This document shows positions 28,481-38,267 of a stretch of DNA of 64,000 nucleotides, one piece after another. Numbering within the stretch: position 1 is the stretch's first letter; the number at the start of each line of letters is the position of its first letter. The stretch is taken from assembly GCF_025917685.1 (NCBI RefSeq), contig NZ_CP089518.1, positions 155,001-219,000 on the forward strand, in the 5' to 3' direction. Source of the DNA: Bacillus cereus. GTDB taxonomy: Bacteria > Bacillota > Bacilli > Bacillales > Bacillaceae_G. The translations under genes were made by a program, and so were the position numbers. The notes under the pieces were generated by a model. The model was not told the origin of the DNA and made no database searches. It saw only the letters and a program-made list of their open reading frames with translations.

Positions 28481-29447
28481 AAAAGAGAATAGTAGGCAAG
28501 CAATTGTGAAGCATGTTTCCTTTTCTATTAACGAAGGTGAAATAGTTGCACTTGTAGGAGAAAGTGGCTCAGGAAAAAGTGTTACAGCACAATCAATTAT
28601 CGGGTTAAATCAAGAATCAATTCATATTGATGATGGAAATGTATCTTTCCAATCAAAGGAATTAACTAATTTACAGGAATCAGAATGGAATCAAATTCGC
28701 GGGAAAGATATTTCTTTTATCTTTCAAGATCCGCTTTCATCTTTAAATCCGACGATGAAGGTCGGAAGGCAAATTACAGAAGTAATTTTGCAGCATGAAA
28801 AGAAATCGAAGAAAGAAGCAAAAGAAATTGCAATTAACTTACTAAATGATTTAGGCATACATGAAGCAGAGAAACGCTTTGAACAATACCCGTATCAATT
28901 AAGTGGTGGTATGAGGCAACGTATTTGTTTGGCCATTGCGTTTGCTTGCCATCCGAAACTTGTAATTGCAGATGAACCTACAACAGCGTTAGATGTAACG
29001 ATTCAGAAACAAATTATGGGGCTATTAAAAGAGCGAAAAGAAAAACAAAATACGAGCATTTTACTCATTACACATGACTTAGCACTTGTACGTGAAGTAG
29101 CTGATCGAGTAGTTGTGATGTACGGGGGACGTGTTGTTGAAAAAGGAATGATACAGGAGGTAATAGGTTCTCCTAAACATCCATATACGAAAAGCTTATT
29201 ACAAGCAATTCCGAATATGGATGATTCCGAAAAAGTATTACGTGCTATAGAAGGAACGACACCTTCCATTGAAACATTAAATAGCTTTGGCTGTCCTTTT
29301 GTAAATCGTTGCCCAGTAGCGATAAAAGAATGTATTCATCGTTTCCCGGAGAGAACGACATATTCTGGGGAGCATAGTTCACATTGTTGGCAACACATTC
29401 TAGAGCACAATAAAGCGAAATCAAAAGAGAAGGTGAATGCCTCATGA
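28437..29447 (+). CDS. Peptide ABC transporter ATP-binding protein (OppD/DppD type)
   Basis: A 336-aa ATPase: Walker A GESGSGKSV, Q-loop FQDPLSSLNPT, signature LSGGMRQR, Walker B LVIADEPTTALD. A C-terminal oligopeptide/dipeptide transporter extension contains the Cys-rich CPFVNRCPVAIKEC expected for the iron-sulfur-like motif of this family. GAAAGGAGAAAAAAC precedes its ATG inside the end of the OppC gene. Its stop overlaps the next start (ATGA). Confidence 0.94.
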   Translation: MAQILSLENVTLAVEKENSRQAIVKHVSFSINEGEIVALVGESGSGKSVTAQSIIGLNQESIHIDDGNVSFQSKELTNLQESEWNQIRGKDISFIFQDPLSSLNPTMKVGRQITEVILQHEKKSKKEAKEIAINLLNDLGIHEAEKRFEQYPYQLSGGMRQRICLAIAFACHPKLVIADEPTTALDVTIQKQIMGLLKERKEKQNTSILLITHDLALVREVADRVVVMYGGRVVEKGMIQEVIGSPKHPYTKSLLQAIPNMDDSEKVLRAIEGTTPSIETLNSFGCPFVNRCPVAIKECIHRFPERTTYSGEHSSHCWQHILEHNKAKSKEKVNAS

Positions 29448-30217
29448 CGACAGATTTAATTACTGTAAAGCAAGTAATGAAAACGTATGGAAGTAAAAAT
29501 AAAGAAATCGCAGCGTTAAAAGATATAACACTCTCTATCCCAAAAGGAACAACGCTTGGCATTATTGGAGAAAGTGGTTCTGGAAAGACGACACTTGGTA
29601 AGCTCATAGCTGGGATCGAGCGTCCAACGTCTGGTGAAATTGATTATAACGGTCAAGTTGTTCACAAGCTGAAGTCAGCTCATAAGCGGGATTTCTTGCA
29701 GAAAGTACAGTTCATTTTTCAAGATTCCACAGCTGCATTAAATCCGCGCTGGAAAGTACGCGATATTGTAACAGAAGGCTATATTTCATTCGGTTTAGGC
29801 GATAAAGGACTGAAAGATAAGGTCGCAGGTGATGCACTAGAGCGTGTTGGATTAGATAGACGATATATTGATCGCTATCCACACGAATTTAGCGGAGGAC
29901 AACGTCAACGTATTGCTATTGCAAGAGCACTATTATGTGAGCCAGAAGTTTTAATCCTTGATGAACCAATTTCAGCATTAGATGTTTCACTGCAAATACA
30001 AATTGTACATCTGCTGCAAAAGATTCAAAAGGAGCAAGGCTATACATATTTATTTATCGCACATGATTTACCGATGGTTCACTATTTATGTGAAAAAGTG
30101 GCTGTCCTATATAAAGGAGAACTTGTTGAATTTGGAAATACGGATGAAGTATTCCGTGATCCACGACATTCTTATACAAAAACATTATTAGCATCAACAC
30201 CAAAAATTTCAGGTTAA
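29444..30217 (+). CDS. Peptide ABC transporter ATP-binding protein (OppF/DppF type)
   Basis: A 257-aa ATPase with Walker A GESGSGKTT, signature FSGGQRQR and Walker B LILDEPISALD. It is shorter than usual OppF proteins (about 310-330 aa) because the C-terminal extension is missing, as in many NikE/DppF-like subunits. It overlaps the preceding gene by 4 nt. Confidence 0.93.
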   Translation: MTTDLITVKQVMKTYGSKNKEIAALKDITLSIPKGTTLGIIGESGSGKTTLGKLIAGIERPTSGEIDYNGQVVHKLKSAHKRDFLQKVQFIFQDSTAALNPRWKVRDIVTEGYISFGLGDKGLKDKVAGDALERVGLDRRYIDRYPHEFSGGQRQRIAIARALLCEPEVLILDEPISALDVSLQIQIVHLLQKIQKEQGYTYLFIAHDLPMVHYLCEKVAVLYKGELVEFGNTDEVFRDPRHSYTKTLLASTPKISG

Positions 30218-30230
30218 AGGAGAATGTAGG

Positions 30231-31841
30231 ATGAAGAAGTTTTTACTGTTTGTCATTATGACTGTTTTAGCAATTACTTCTGTTGCTTGCGGTAAGAAAG
30301 AGACGCAAAAAGCGAGTGCTGGTAAAGGTGAAGGAGATCGATTAGTAACGAATATTAGTAGTGATCCGTATACGCTTGATTCCGCTATTGCGACAGATAC
30401 TACTTCGAGATATGTAATTGGGAATTTATTTTCAAGTCTATATACTGAGGATAACAATGGGAAAATCCATAATGAGTTAGCGGATAAAGAAGAAGTAAAT
30501 GCTGATGGGACTGAATATACAATTCATTTAAAGAAAGATATTAAATGGTCAGATGGTTCTCCTGTTACAGCAAATGATTTTGAGTTTGCATGGAAGCGAT
30601 TATTAAATCCGAAAACGGGTTCTATGAATGCGACAGAAATGTATTTTATTAAAGGTGCAGAGGCATATAATACTGGAAAAGGTGAAGAGGGACAAGTTGG
30701 TATTCAAGTGGTTAATCCTCAAACATTAAAAGTAACACTTGAATACCCAGTTGCTTCTTTCAAACAAAAACTAGCAAGTTCATTATTTATTCCACTATCT
30801 AAAAAATCAATTGATGATAATAATAAATTAAAAACAGATCCAAAAGAGTTAATTACGAACGGACCATTCACGTTAAAAGAATGGAAGCATAACCAAGCAA
30901 TTACAGTACAAAAAAATAAAGAATACTATGATAAAAAGGTAACATTAAAAGAAATTGAGTTTCGTATTATTCCAGACTCTAAAACAGCGTATCAATTATT
31001 TAAATCAAAAGAATTAGATTTACTAAGTGGTTTACCACAAGAGATGATTGAGAAAGAAAAAGAAAATAAAGAATATAAACGCGTTGCAGGATTTTCATCT
31101 TATATTTATTCCTTTAACGTAGAAAAAGAGCCATTTACAAATGCGAAAGTACGTAAAGCATTTTCATTAGCAGTTGATCGTAAATTTATCGTTGAAAAAT
31201 TGTATAAAAATAATGCACAAGCAGCATATGCATTCGTTCCAGAAGGGGCAAAAACACAAGGTGGTCGTGATTTCCGTAAAGAAAAAGGCGATTATGTAAA
31301 ATTTGATCCAGTGGAAGCGAAAAAACTATTAGAAGAAGGTATGAAAGAGCAAGGATGGTCTACATTACCTGAAGTAACATTAAAATTCACTACAGATACA
31401 CAGCATAAAAAAGTAGCAGAAGCAATGCAAGAAATGTTTAAGAAAAACCTTGGTGTAGATATTAAATTAGAAAATAAAGAGTGGAAGAGTTACATCGACA
31501 CATACAAGCAAAGTGATTTCCAATTAGCTTATATGGGATGGGGAGGTTCTAACTTAGACCCTAGTGCCCGTTTAGAATTATATGCAGGTGATGGTCCAAG
31601 TAACTATGCGAAATGGTACAATAAAGAATTTGATAATTTAATTAATCAAGCAAAAACAGAACAAGATGAAAATAAACGTTTTGATATATTGCATAAAGCA
31701 GAAGACATTATGTTTGATGAAACACCATTAATCCCAATTATTTTCCCAAGTGCTTCATATTTACAAAAACCATCAGTATCTGGCGTCCAATTCATTATCG
31801 GTTCTAGTCCAGAACTAAGATACGTAAAAATTAAAAAATAA
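30231..31841 (+). CDS. Peptide-binding lipoprotein (OppA type), SAM-regulated operon
   Basis: A 536-aa SBP_bac_5 solute-binding lipoprotein with lipobox SVAC near residue 20. Family signs are DPYTLDSAIATD, the WSDGSPVTANDFEFAWKR element and VRKAFSLAVDR. AAAGGAGAATGTAGG precedes the ATG. Last gene of the S-box operon; it would capture the substrate for the four upstream subunits. Confidence 0.93.
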   Translation: MKKFLLFVIMTVLAITSVACGKKETQKASAGKGEGDRLVTNISSDPYTLDSAIATDTTSRYVIGNLFSSLYTEDNNGKIHNELADKEEVNADGTEYTIHLKKDIKWSDGSPVTANDFEFAWKRLLNPKTGSMNATEMYFIKGAEAYNTGKGEEGQVGIQVVNPQTLKVTLEYPVASFKQKLASSLFIPLSKKSIDDNNKLKTDPKELITNGPFTLKEWKHNQAITVQKNKEYYDKKVTLKEIEFRIIPDSKTAYQLFKSKELDLLSGLPQEMIEKEKENKEYKRVAGFSSYIYSFNVEKEPFTNAKVRKAFSLAVDRKFIVEKLYKNNAQAAYAFVPEGAKTQGGRDFRKEKGDYVKFDPVEAKKLLEEGMKEQGWSTLPEVTLKFTTDTQHKKVAEAMQEMFKKNLGVDIKLENKEWKSYIDTYKQSDFQLAYMGWGGSNLDPSARLELYAGDGPSNYAKWYNKEFDNLINQAKTEQDENKRFDILHKAEDIMFDETPLIPIIFPSASYLQKPSVSGVQFIIGSSPELRYVKIKK

Positions 31842-31867
31842 AGAAGTAGGCATCTGCCTACTTCTTT
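31841..31867. terminator. Terminator between opp operon and the YusW-like gene
   Basis: A 13-bp stem (AAAGAAGTAGGCA / TGCCTACTTCTTT) with a 2-nt centre, followed by T-rich sequence; usable from both sides. Confidence 0.85.
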
Positions 31868-32333
31868 ATTTTATTTCTCTTTTATATTCTTTTTTCGTTC
31901 CATCAGAGAAGACAACTTCTAAAGCGAATTTTTGATAGTCTTTATCAAGCTTGAATACATTTACTACTTGATCAATTACTTCTTGATCTGGTGTGTTTTT
32001 ATCAAATTTTAATTCTTGTAGAAGAGGGCTTAATTTTGTAATAGCCTCGTCGCCTGTGAACTTTACATCTGTTTTATGGTCTTCAAGTTTTGCTTCCATT
32101 TTCTTATCCGCGGCTACATTTTTATAATCAGCTTCGTAGTCTTTCTTCGTATCTTGATAGTCTGCTTTTAAATCAAATTCATTAAAGTTTAGTTTTAAAT
32201 CTGCAGGAGCTTCATTTTTTGCTTCTTCAGTTGTCTTTTTATTAGAAGTTGTATCTTCTTTTGCAGGAGCTTTACATCCTGTTAATGCAGGTACTAGCAT
32301 AAGAGCTAATAAAGCTGATAGTAAAATTCTCAT
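31866..32333 (-). CDS. YusW-like lipoprotein
   Basis: A 155-aa lipoprotein (lipobox ALTGC) with a Lys/Thr/Glu linker and a C-terminal domain like the B. subtilis YusW family (LNFNEFDLKADYQ near the start of the domain, ALEVVFSDGTKKEYKREI at the end). Function unknown. The start at 32333 follows AAGGAGGAATTTATA; the frame is open 12 codons further upstream without support. Confidence 0.75.
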   Translation of the reverse strand: MRILLSALLALMLVPALTGCKAPAKEDTTSNKKTTEEAKNEAPADLKLNFNEFDLKADYQDTKKDYEADYKNVAADKKMEAKLEDHKTDVKFTGDEAITKLSPLLQELKFDKNTPDQEVIDQVVNVFKLDKDYQKFALEVVFSDGTKKEYKREIK

Positions 32334-32474
32334 TATAAATTCCTCCTTATGTAACTTCTTTCTATACAAGTTTTTCCCAAAATCATGTAATTATGTATAA
32401 GTACAATAAATTATTTCTTTGAGGGGATTATGTTTTCAGTTGTTTATTTTTGTATAAAAATGGTAATTTCGTTG

Positions 32475-32526
32475 TTGACAATTATTAAAAAAGTTATATA
32501 ATCTAAATGTAAGTGATCACTTGCAT
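32475..32526 (+). promoter_or_regulatory. Promoter and operator of the TetR-family regulator
   Basis: TTGACA (32475-32480), 16 bp, TATAAT (32497-32502), then a near-palindrome centred on AAGTGATCACTT (32508-32526) in the transcription start region. A related site lies upstream of the adjacent permease gene, pointing to autoregulation by the TetR protein. Confidence 0.7.
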
Positions 32527-32543
32527 GAGGAAGAGGGGATTTT

Positions 32544-33125
32544 ATGGCGCGCTCAAAGACAGCAGAAAAAATCATTCAAGCAGCAATTGAATTAGTGAAA
32601 GAAAAAGGATATACAGCAGCAACAACGAAAGAAATTGCAATGCGTGCTGGCGTTAATGAAGTAACGATATTCCGCAATTTTAAAAGTAAGAAGGGTGTTA
32701 TTGAAGCTGCAGTTGCTGAATTTTCATATATACCGCATTTAAAGCAATTTTTGCAAACAGAAATTGTGTGGGAATTAGAAACAGATTTGAAGAACTTAGC
32801 AAGGCATTATCATAAATTTTTAAATAGCATAAAAGATATTATTTCTATCGGTATACGTGAGGCGAGAGAATTTCCAGAATTAGATGAGGAAATCTCTAAA
32901 ATTCCAAAAGGATTAAAAGAGGAATTAATAATTTATTTTGCCAAGATGCAGGAACAAAACAAGATTATTCATACAAATATTGAGGCACAAGTAATGAATT
33001 TTATATGGATTAATTTTGGTTACTTCCTGTCTAAATTGCGTTTTGAAAGTCGACTTATGGAAATCGATGATGAGAAATTTATTGAGAATAATATAGTTTT
33101 ATATGCTAGGGCTTTAAGACCCTAG
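32544..33125 (+). CDS. TetR/AcrR-family transcriptional regulator
   Basis: A 193-aa regulator with an N-terminal TetR helix-turn-helix (about 8-55: GYTAATTKEIAMRAGVNEVT, then IFRNFKSKKGVIE). The C-terminal ligand domain is not assignable. AGAGGGGATTTT precedes the ATG. It precedes an ABC-2 type permease and probably represses both through related operators. Confidence 0.93.
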   Translation: MARSKTAEKIIQAAIELVKEKGYTAATTKEIAMRAGVNEVTIFRNFKSKKGVIEAAVAEFSYIPHLKQFLQTEIVWELETDLKNLARHYHKFLNSIKDIISIGIREAREFPELDEEISKIPKGLKEELIIYFAKMQEQNKIIHTNIEAQVMNFIWINFGYFLSKLRFESRLMEIDDEKFIENNIVLYARALRP

Positions 33126-33144
33126 TATTTATTTAAAATAAAAT

Positions 33145-33160
33145 GCAAGTAAGTACTTGC
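33145..33160 (+). promoter_or_regulatory. Second TetR operator, before the ABC-2 permease
   Basis: GCAAGT-AAGT-ACTTGC is a 6-4-6 inverted repeat. The site before the regulator gene reads GTAAGT-GATC-ACTTGC. The shared half-sites suggest one regulator controls both genes. Confidence 0.65.
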
Positions 33161-33183
33161 TTGCTAAATAGGAGAGCGGGAAG

Positions 33184-34323
33184 ATGGATACATTAAAACA
33201 GTTTTTAAAGCGACCAGGTACGTATGTAGGAATGGTAGTAGCGCTATCGTTCCAACTTATTTTCTTTTGTGTTTGGTTAACGGCGTATGATGGAGTGAAT
33301 GAAAGAGCAGATCAAATGCGTATCGCTATTGTGAATGAGGATGGAAATATAGGTAGTAAAATAGCAGAAGGCTTACAGAGAAATTTACCATTTCAGGTGA
33401 AAGTAGAACGGTCTGTGGAAAAAGCAAACAAAGAAATGAATGACCATGTGTACGATATGATTATTGAAATTCCTGCTTCTTTTTCAAAGAATATAAATGA
33501 AACAGGAAAATCAAATTTAAACTTCCACATTAATCAAGCGAATGCCATGATGGCAAAGCAAATGATGGAAGGAGCTGCAAAACAAATTCGAGACAATGTA
33601 AATAAAGAGATAACAAGTTATAAGAAACAAGCGATTGTTGGGAAATTACAAGCTGTAGGGTCTGAGAATGTAGAAGTGATAAAAGGTTTAACAGAAGATT
33701 CAATTGGTTTTACAGTTCATAAAGTAAATGATGCAAAAGGATTTTCGGCTAATATGGTACCACTAATGATGGTATTAGCTTCATTTGTAGGAGCAATGAT
33801 CATGAGTATGGAACTATCAAAAGTTGCAAAGGAAATAAAGAACGATTGGAGTAATTTCGTATCAAGACAAATCATTAACGGTACAGTATCAATTTTACTT
33901 GCATGTATTACAATTGGCTTGATGAAAGGATTCCAAATTGAAATGCATGAAACAGTATGGAGTATATTGATGTTTCAAGCAATAGTCTTCTTCGCATTTC
34001 TTTCATTAACACAAATGTTCATAACTGTTTTCGGAAATGCAGGTATGATTTTTAATATTATCTCGCTATCGTTACAACTTGTAAGTTCAGGTGTAATCGT
34101 ACCACATGCAATGCTTTCTAAAACATATCAAACGATCGGTGAATTATTTCCCGCAACATATGCAGCGAATGGTTATTATACAATAATATTTGGCGGAGTT
34201 AGTTTAGAGGGGAATATTATTTCATTATTACTTATTATACTAGTTACACAATTGGTAACAGGAATCACTATAGGTATAAAAGGAATGGCAAAGGGAAGAG
34301 GTTCTATAGTTAGAGAAGTATAA
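33184..34323 (+). CDS. ABC-2 type permease (YhgE/Pip-like membrane protein)
   Basis: A 379-aa membrane protein: one N-terminal helix (about 18-35), a large extracytoplasmic domain (about 40-190, with IAIVNEDGNIGSKIAEGL) and five or six C-terminal helices. This is the architecture of ABC-2/YhgE-Pip exporters. No ATPase gene is adjacent. Repeated TetR sites link it to the upstream regulator. AGGAGAGCGGGAAG precedes the ATG. Confidence 0.85.
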   Translation: MDTLKQFLKRPGTYVGMVVALSFQLIFFCVWLTAYDGVNERADQMRIAIVNEDGNIGSKIAEGLQRNLPFQVKVERSVEKANKEMNDHVYDMIIEIPASFSKNINETGKSNLNFHINQANAMMAKQMMEGAAKQIRDNVNKEITSYKKQAIVGKLQAVGSENVEVIKGLTEDSIGFTVHKVNDAKGFSANMVPLMMVLASFVGAMIMSMELSKVAKEIKNDWSNFVSRQIINGTVSILLACITIGLMKGFQIEMHETVWSILMFQAIVFFAFLSLTQMFITVFGNAGMIFNIISLSLQLVSSGVIVPHAMLSKTYQTIGELFPATYAANGYYTIIFGGVSLEGNIISLLLIILVTQLVTGITIGIKGMAKGRGSIVREV

Positions 34324-34362
34324 AATAAAAAAGGTATCCTTCATGGGATACCTTTTTTATTT
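34322..34362. terminator. Bidirectional terminator
   Basis: A long stem (AAAATAAAAAAGGTATCC / GGATACCTTTTTTATTTT) with a 5-nt loop between converging permease and oppA genes. Confidence 0.9.
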
Positions 34363-34364
34363 TA

Positions 34365-36005
34365 TTATTTTGCAACTTCTGTCCACTTGTAGTTAAACTC
34401 ACCGCCGAAGTCAGTTGTTACAAGTCCTTTAATGAAAGAACGTTGTAAGTAAGAACGACCTTGTTGGTATAAAGGAGCGACAGCACCATCTTGTAATAAG
34501 ATTTTTTCAGCTTGCTTCATTGCTTCAAAGCGAGCTTTTTCATCGCCAGCTAAATCGGTTTTCACTTTATGAATTAGCTCATCGTACTCTTTATTAGAGT
34601 ATTTATCGAAGTTATAAGCACTATCTGTTGTAAATAAGTCTAAGAATGTAATTGGGTCAGCGAAGTCAGGGCCCCAGCCATCAATTCCGATTTCATAATC
34701 ACCACTTAATAGTAGTTTCAACTGTTGTTTACGTGGTTGTGGTTTTAAATTCACTGTTAATCCATCTAGATTTTTTTCTAATTCACCTTTTAAATATTCA
34801 CCAGTCTTTTTAGCTAAAGCATTATCACTTGTTAATAGTTCAATTGTTACTTTGTCAGTACCAAGTTCTTGCTTCGCCTTTTTCCAGTTTTCTTTCGCTG
34901 TTTTCACATCATCTTTGACTAGATTTCCATTCTCTTTACGGAAGTCATTACCGTCTGGACTTTTTGCGAATTTCGCAGGAACCATTCCTTCAGCTGGAAT
35001 AGCACCGTTATTTAAAATTGTTTCTACGTACGCTTTTTTATTCATTGCTCCGTTAATAGCAAGGCGTGCATGTTGATTTTTTAATACTGCATTTTTCTGA
35101 TTTAGTCGTAAGAATTGAATGCCGACTTCAGCGCGTTCCTTGAAGTTTGGATCGCCCTTATATTTATCAACAAACTCCGCAGTTAAAGCAACACGGTCAA
35201 TTTGTCCTGAATCATATAAGTTAACTTCTGTAGACTTATCTTTAACGACATTGAAGTTGATTTCTTCTAATTTTACAGTTTTAGCATCCCAATAGTTAGG
35301 GTTCTTCTTCAATTGAAAGCTTTGTTCGTGTTTCCAGTTATCTAATGTGAAAGCACCATTGTAAATTAAATGATTTGTTTCTAAACCGTATTTGTCACCT
35401 TGAGATTTTAAATAGTCTTCATTAATTGGTAAGAATGTTGAAAATGTCGTTAAGCTTAAGAAGTAGGGAACAGGGCGATCTAGTTGTACTTCTAAAGTTT
35501 TGTCATCAAGAGCTTTGATGCCTAATTGATCAACTGGTAATTGTTTTTGGTTTATTTGTTTTGCATTCTGTACATCGAAGAATAAGAATGCATATTCAGC
35601 TGCTGTATCAGGGTTTACGGCACGTTGCCAAGCGAAGACAAAGTCCTTTGCTGTAACAGGAGTACCATTTGACCATTTTGAATCGCGCAGGTGGAATGTA
35701 TATTTTGTTTTATCGGGACTAACGTCAACCGACTCAGCAACACCAGGAATCGGTTTATTATCTTCTCCCATTGCATATAAACCTTCAAAAACATTTCGCA
35801 TTACGTTCATGGATTCCGTATCCGTTGCTTTTGCAACATCCATTGTTGGAATTTCTGAAGCGAATGATAAGTTAATTGCCTGTTTATCAGGTGCTTTATC
35901 GTTCGCTTTCGCTCCGCTTGCATTATCTTTATTTCCCCCACAAGCAGTTAGTAGTAGACTTGCCCCTAAAACAGATGCAACAACAGGTACAACTTTTTTC
36001 TTCAT
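34365..36005 (-). CDS. oppA: Peptide-binding lipoprotein (OppA), tandem copy without S-box
   Basis: A 546-aa SBP_bac_5 lipoprotein, lipobox LLTAC near residue 22. It is closely related to the next gene upstream on the same strand: shared stretches include RDSKWSNGTPVTAKDFVFAW, TFLPINE and YEIGIDGW. Family residues for peptide backbone binding are in these regions. AGGGAGGAAAGAAC precedes the ATG. No S-box lies upstream. No permease genes are adjacent, so it likely serves an Opp system encoded elsewhere. Confidence 0.92.
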   Translation of the reverse strand: MKKKVVPVVASVLGASLLLTACGGNKDNASGAKANDKAPDKQAINLSFASEIPTMDVAKATDTESMNVMRNVFEGLYAMGEDNKPIPGVAESVDVSPDKTKYTFHLRDSKWSNGTPVTAKDFVFAWQRAVNPDTAAEYAFLFFDVQNAKQINQKQLPVDQLGIKALDDKTLEVQLDRPVPYFLSLTTFSTFLPINEDYLKSQGDKYGLETNHLIYNGAFTLDNWKHEQSFQLKKNPNYWDAKTVKLEEINFNVVKDKSTEVNLYDSGQIDRVALTAEFVDKYKGDPNFKERAEVGIQFLRLNQKNAVLKNQHARLAINGAMNKKAYVETILNNGAIPAEGMVPAKFAKSPDGNDFRKENGNLVKDDVKTAKENWKKAKQELGTDKVTIELLTSDNALAKKTGEYLKGELEKNLDGLTVNLKPQPRKQQLKLLLSGDYEIGIDGWGPDFADPITFLDLFTTDSAYNFDKYSNKEYDELIHKVKTDLAGDEKARFEAMKQAEKILLQDGAVAPLYQQGRSYLQRSFIKGLVTTDFGGEFNYKWTEVAK

Positions 36006-36389
36006 TGTTCTTTCCTCCCTAAATGTGTTGTTCGTAACGTCATAATGTCCATGTCTTGAAGTAGCTATAGAAGGAGATAAAACCTATTATAGATATTTGT
36101 TTATAGGTAATCAGGTGTTCTATATGTATATACATGCTGAACTGTAATCTATCGTTATATGTTTCAACGTAGTAGACATTATGTTTTGATGGTGAAATAT
36201 TTCGTCTCTTTGATTATTTAGAATATTAACACTGAAAAGAACTATATGTCAATAATAAAAATAGAGTGTTAATTTCTTGAAATAATATATTAAAAAAGTA
36301 GATTCACTCATATTAAGGAATCTACTTTTAATATATTTTGCCAAAAAAACAATGGGAGTTGGTGGAAACACGATGATTAAAGTCGCATT
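36006..36389. other. Intergenic region between the two oppA paralogues, with terminator
   Basis: About 380 bp, very AT-rich. A stem AAAAGTAGATTC / GAATCTACTTTT (about 36291-36330) with a T-run on the minus strand probably ends the upstream paralogue. The rest should hold the promoter of the downstream oppA. No S-box or coding frame is seen. Confidence 0.55.
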
Positions 36390-38030
36390 TTATTTTTCAA
36401 TTTTTGCCCATTTGAAGTTTAATTGACCTGCAAAGTCTACTTGTACAATTCCTTTTACATAAGAACGCTCTAGATAAGATTCTCCTTTTTGGTAAAGAGG
36501 AGCGATAACAGAGTCCTTAAATAAGATTTTTTCTGATGCTAGTAACGCTTCCCAGCGAGCTTTTTCATCACCAGCCAAGGTAGTTTTAACTTTTTCAATT
36601 GTGTCATCAAACTCTTTATTAGAGTAATGATCTAAGTTGTAAGGGTTATTCGTCGTAAATAGTTCAAGGAATGTAATTGGATCAGCAAAGTCAGGGCTCC
36701 AACCGTCAATTCCAATCTCGTAGTCACCTTTTAATAAGAGTGAAACTTGTTGTTTACGTGGTTGCGGTTTTATATTTACTGTTAAGCCATCTAAATTCTT
36801 TTCTAGTTGCCCTTTTAGGAACTCACCAGTTTTCTTCTCAAGGTCACCATCACTTGTTAATAATTCTAATGTTATCTTTTCAGAACCAAGTTCTTTTTTT
36901 GCTTTCTTCCATAATTCTTGTGCAGATGTTGTATCAACTTTTGTTAAATCGCCGTTTGCAGTACGGAAGTCTTTTCCATCAGGCCCTTTTGCAAAGTTTT
37001 TCGGCACGAGACTAAAGGTTGGTGTAGAGCCATCATTTAATAACGTATTTACAAAGGATTTTCGATCAATTGTTTGATCGATTGCTTGGCGTGCAGAAAC
37101 GTTTTGAAGTACTTTGTTTTGTTGATTCATACGTAAAAACTGTACCCCTACATTCGGACGTTCTTTGAAGTTAGTATCCTTTTTATATTTATCAACGAAA
37201 TCAGATGTTAGTTTTATACGGTCTAATTGTTTGGATTCGAATAAATTTACTTCTGTTGATTTCTCTTTCACAACGTTGAAATTGATTTCTTCGAGTTTGA
37301 CATTATCTTTATCCCAATAGGTAGGGTTTTTCTTAAATTTAAAGCTTTGTTCATGCTTCCAATCGCTTAGTGTAAAAGCTCCGTTGTACAAGATTTTGTT
37401 ATCTTCTAAAGCGTACTTATCACCTTGTGATTTAAAGAATTCCTCGTTAATTGGTAGAAATGTTGGGAACGCTGTTAAGCTAATAAAGTACGGAACAGGG
37501 CGTTCTAATTCTACCTCAAACGTATGGTCATCAATTGCTTTTACACCAAGTTGATCGGCTGGAAGTTCTTTGTTGTTAATTTTTGTTGCATTTTTAATAT
37601 CAAAGAATAGAAATGCATATTCAGAGGCTGTTGCTGGATCGACAGCTCTTTGCCAAGCGAAGACAAAATCTTTCGCTGTAACAGGAGTGCCGTTTGACCA
37701 TTTTGAATCTCGTAAATGGAATGTGTATTTCGTTTTATCGCCATTTACTTCATGAGATTTTGCAACGCCAGGGACAGGTTTGTTACCTTCACCAAGATTA
37801 TACAAACCTTCAAATACGTTTCTCATTACTTGACCAGAATCAGTATCTGTAGCACGAGCTGTATCCATTGTTCGTATTTCAGTAGGTGAAGATAAGTTTA
37901 AAACCTGTTTACTAGGTGCCTCGTCTTTTGCATTTGCTCCGCTTGCTTCGTTTTTATAACTGCCGCAACCAGTTAATAAAATACTTACTCCTACAACTGA
38001 TGCAATACCGGGTACAAACTTCTTTTTCAT
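36390..38030 (-). CDS. Peptide-binding lipoprotein (OppA), SAM-riboswitch controlled
   Basis: A 546-aa paralogue of the neighbouring OppA with the same length and layout and lipobox LLTGC. Differences are spread along the whole protein, which indicates an old duplication. Unlike its neighbour it is preceded by an S-box, so it should be made when SAM is low. That suggests specialisation for methionine-rich peptides. GGAGGAAAATCAA precedes the ATG. Confidence 0.92.
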   Translation of the reverse strand: MKKKFVPGIASVVGVSILLTGCGSYKNEASGANAKDEAPSKQVLNLSSPTEIRTMDTARATDTDSGQVMRNVFEGLYNLGEGNKPVPGVAKSHEVNGDKTKYTFHLRDSKWSNGTPVTAKDFVFAWQRAVDPATASEYAFLFFDIKNATKINNKELPADQLGVKAIDDHTFEVELERPVPYFISLTAFPTFLPINEEFFKSQGDKYALEDNKILYNGAFTLSDWKHEQSFKFKKNPTYWDKDNVKLEEINFNVVKEKSTEVNLFESKQLDRIKLTSDFVDKYKKDTNFKERPNVGVQFLRMNQQNKVLQNVSARQAIDQTIDRKSFVNTLLNDGSTPTFSLVPKNFAKGPDGKDFRTANGDLTKVDTTSAQELWKKAKKELGSEKITLELLTSDGDLEKKTGEFLKGQLEKNLDGLTVNIKPQPRKQQVSLLLKGDYEIGIDGWSPDFADPITFLELFTTNNPYNLDHYSNKEFDDTIEKVKTTLAGDEKARWEALLASEKILFKDSVIAPLYQKGESYLERSYVKGIVQVDFAGQLNFKWAKIEK

Positions 38031-38086
38031 TTGATTTTCCTCCTAAATGGTTAATAAGATTGGATGATGATGAGGGAATGAAAAAC

Positions 38087-38267
38087 AAAAAATCCCTCTT
38101 TTCATATTGAGAAAGAGGGATTTTTACGTACAAGTTATGCACCCGTATATAAACGAAGTCCCTCATTCTATCTTTCAAGCACAAAGCTTGCAGGAAGTGG
38201 CACAGTATTCAAAATGAACCTGTTGCCGAGGTTTCAAAGGGCCAGTCCCTCCACCTCTCTTGATACA
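38087..38267 (-). promoter_or_regulatory. SAM riboswitch (S-box) controlling the second oppA
   Basis: On the minus strand: P1 strand TATCAAGAGAGG, GTGGAGGGACTGGCCC, CTCGGCAACAGG, CTGTGCCACTTCCTGCAAGC, then GAAAGATA. A terminator stem AAATCCCTCTTT / AAAGAGGGATTT with T-run lies at 38125-38087. All conserved S-box blocks are recognisable, with the usual GTGCTAATTCC block changed to GTGCCACTTCC. Confidence 0.93.
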
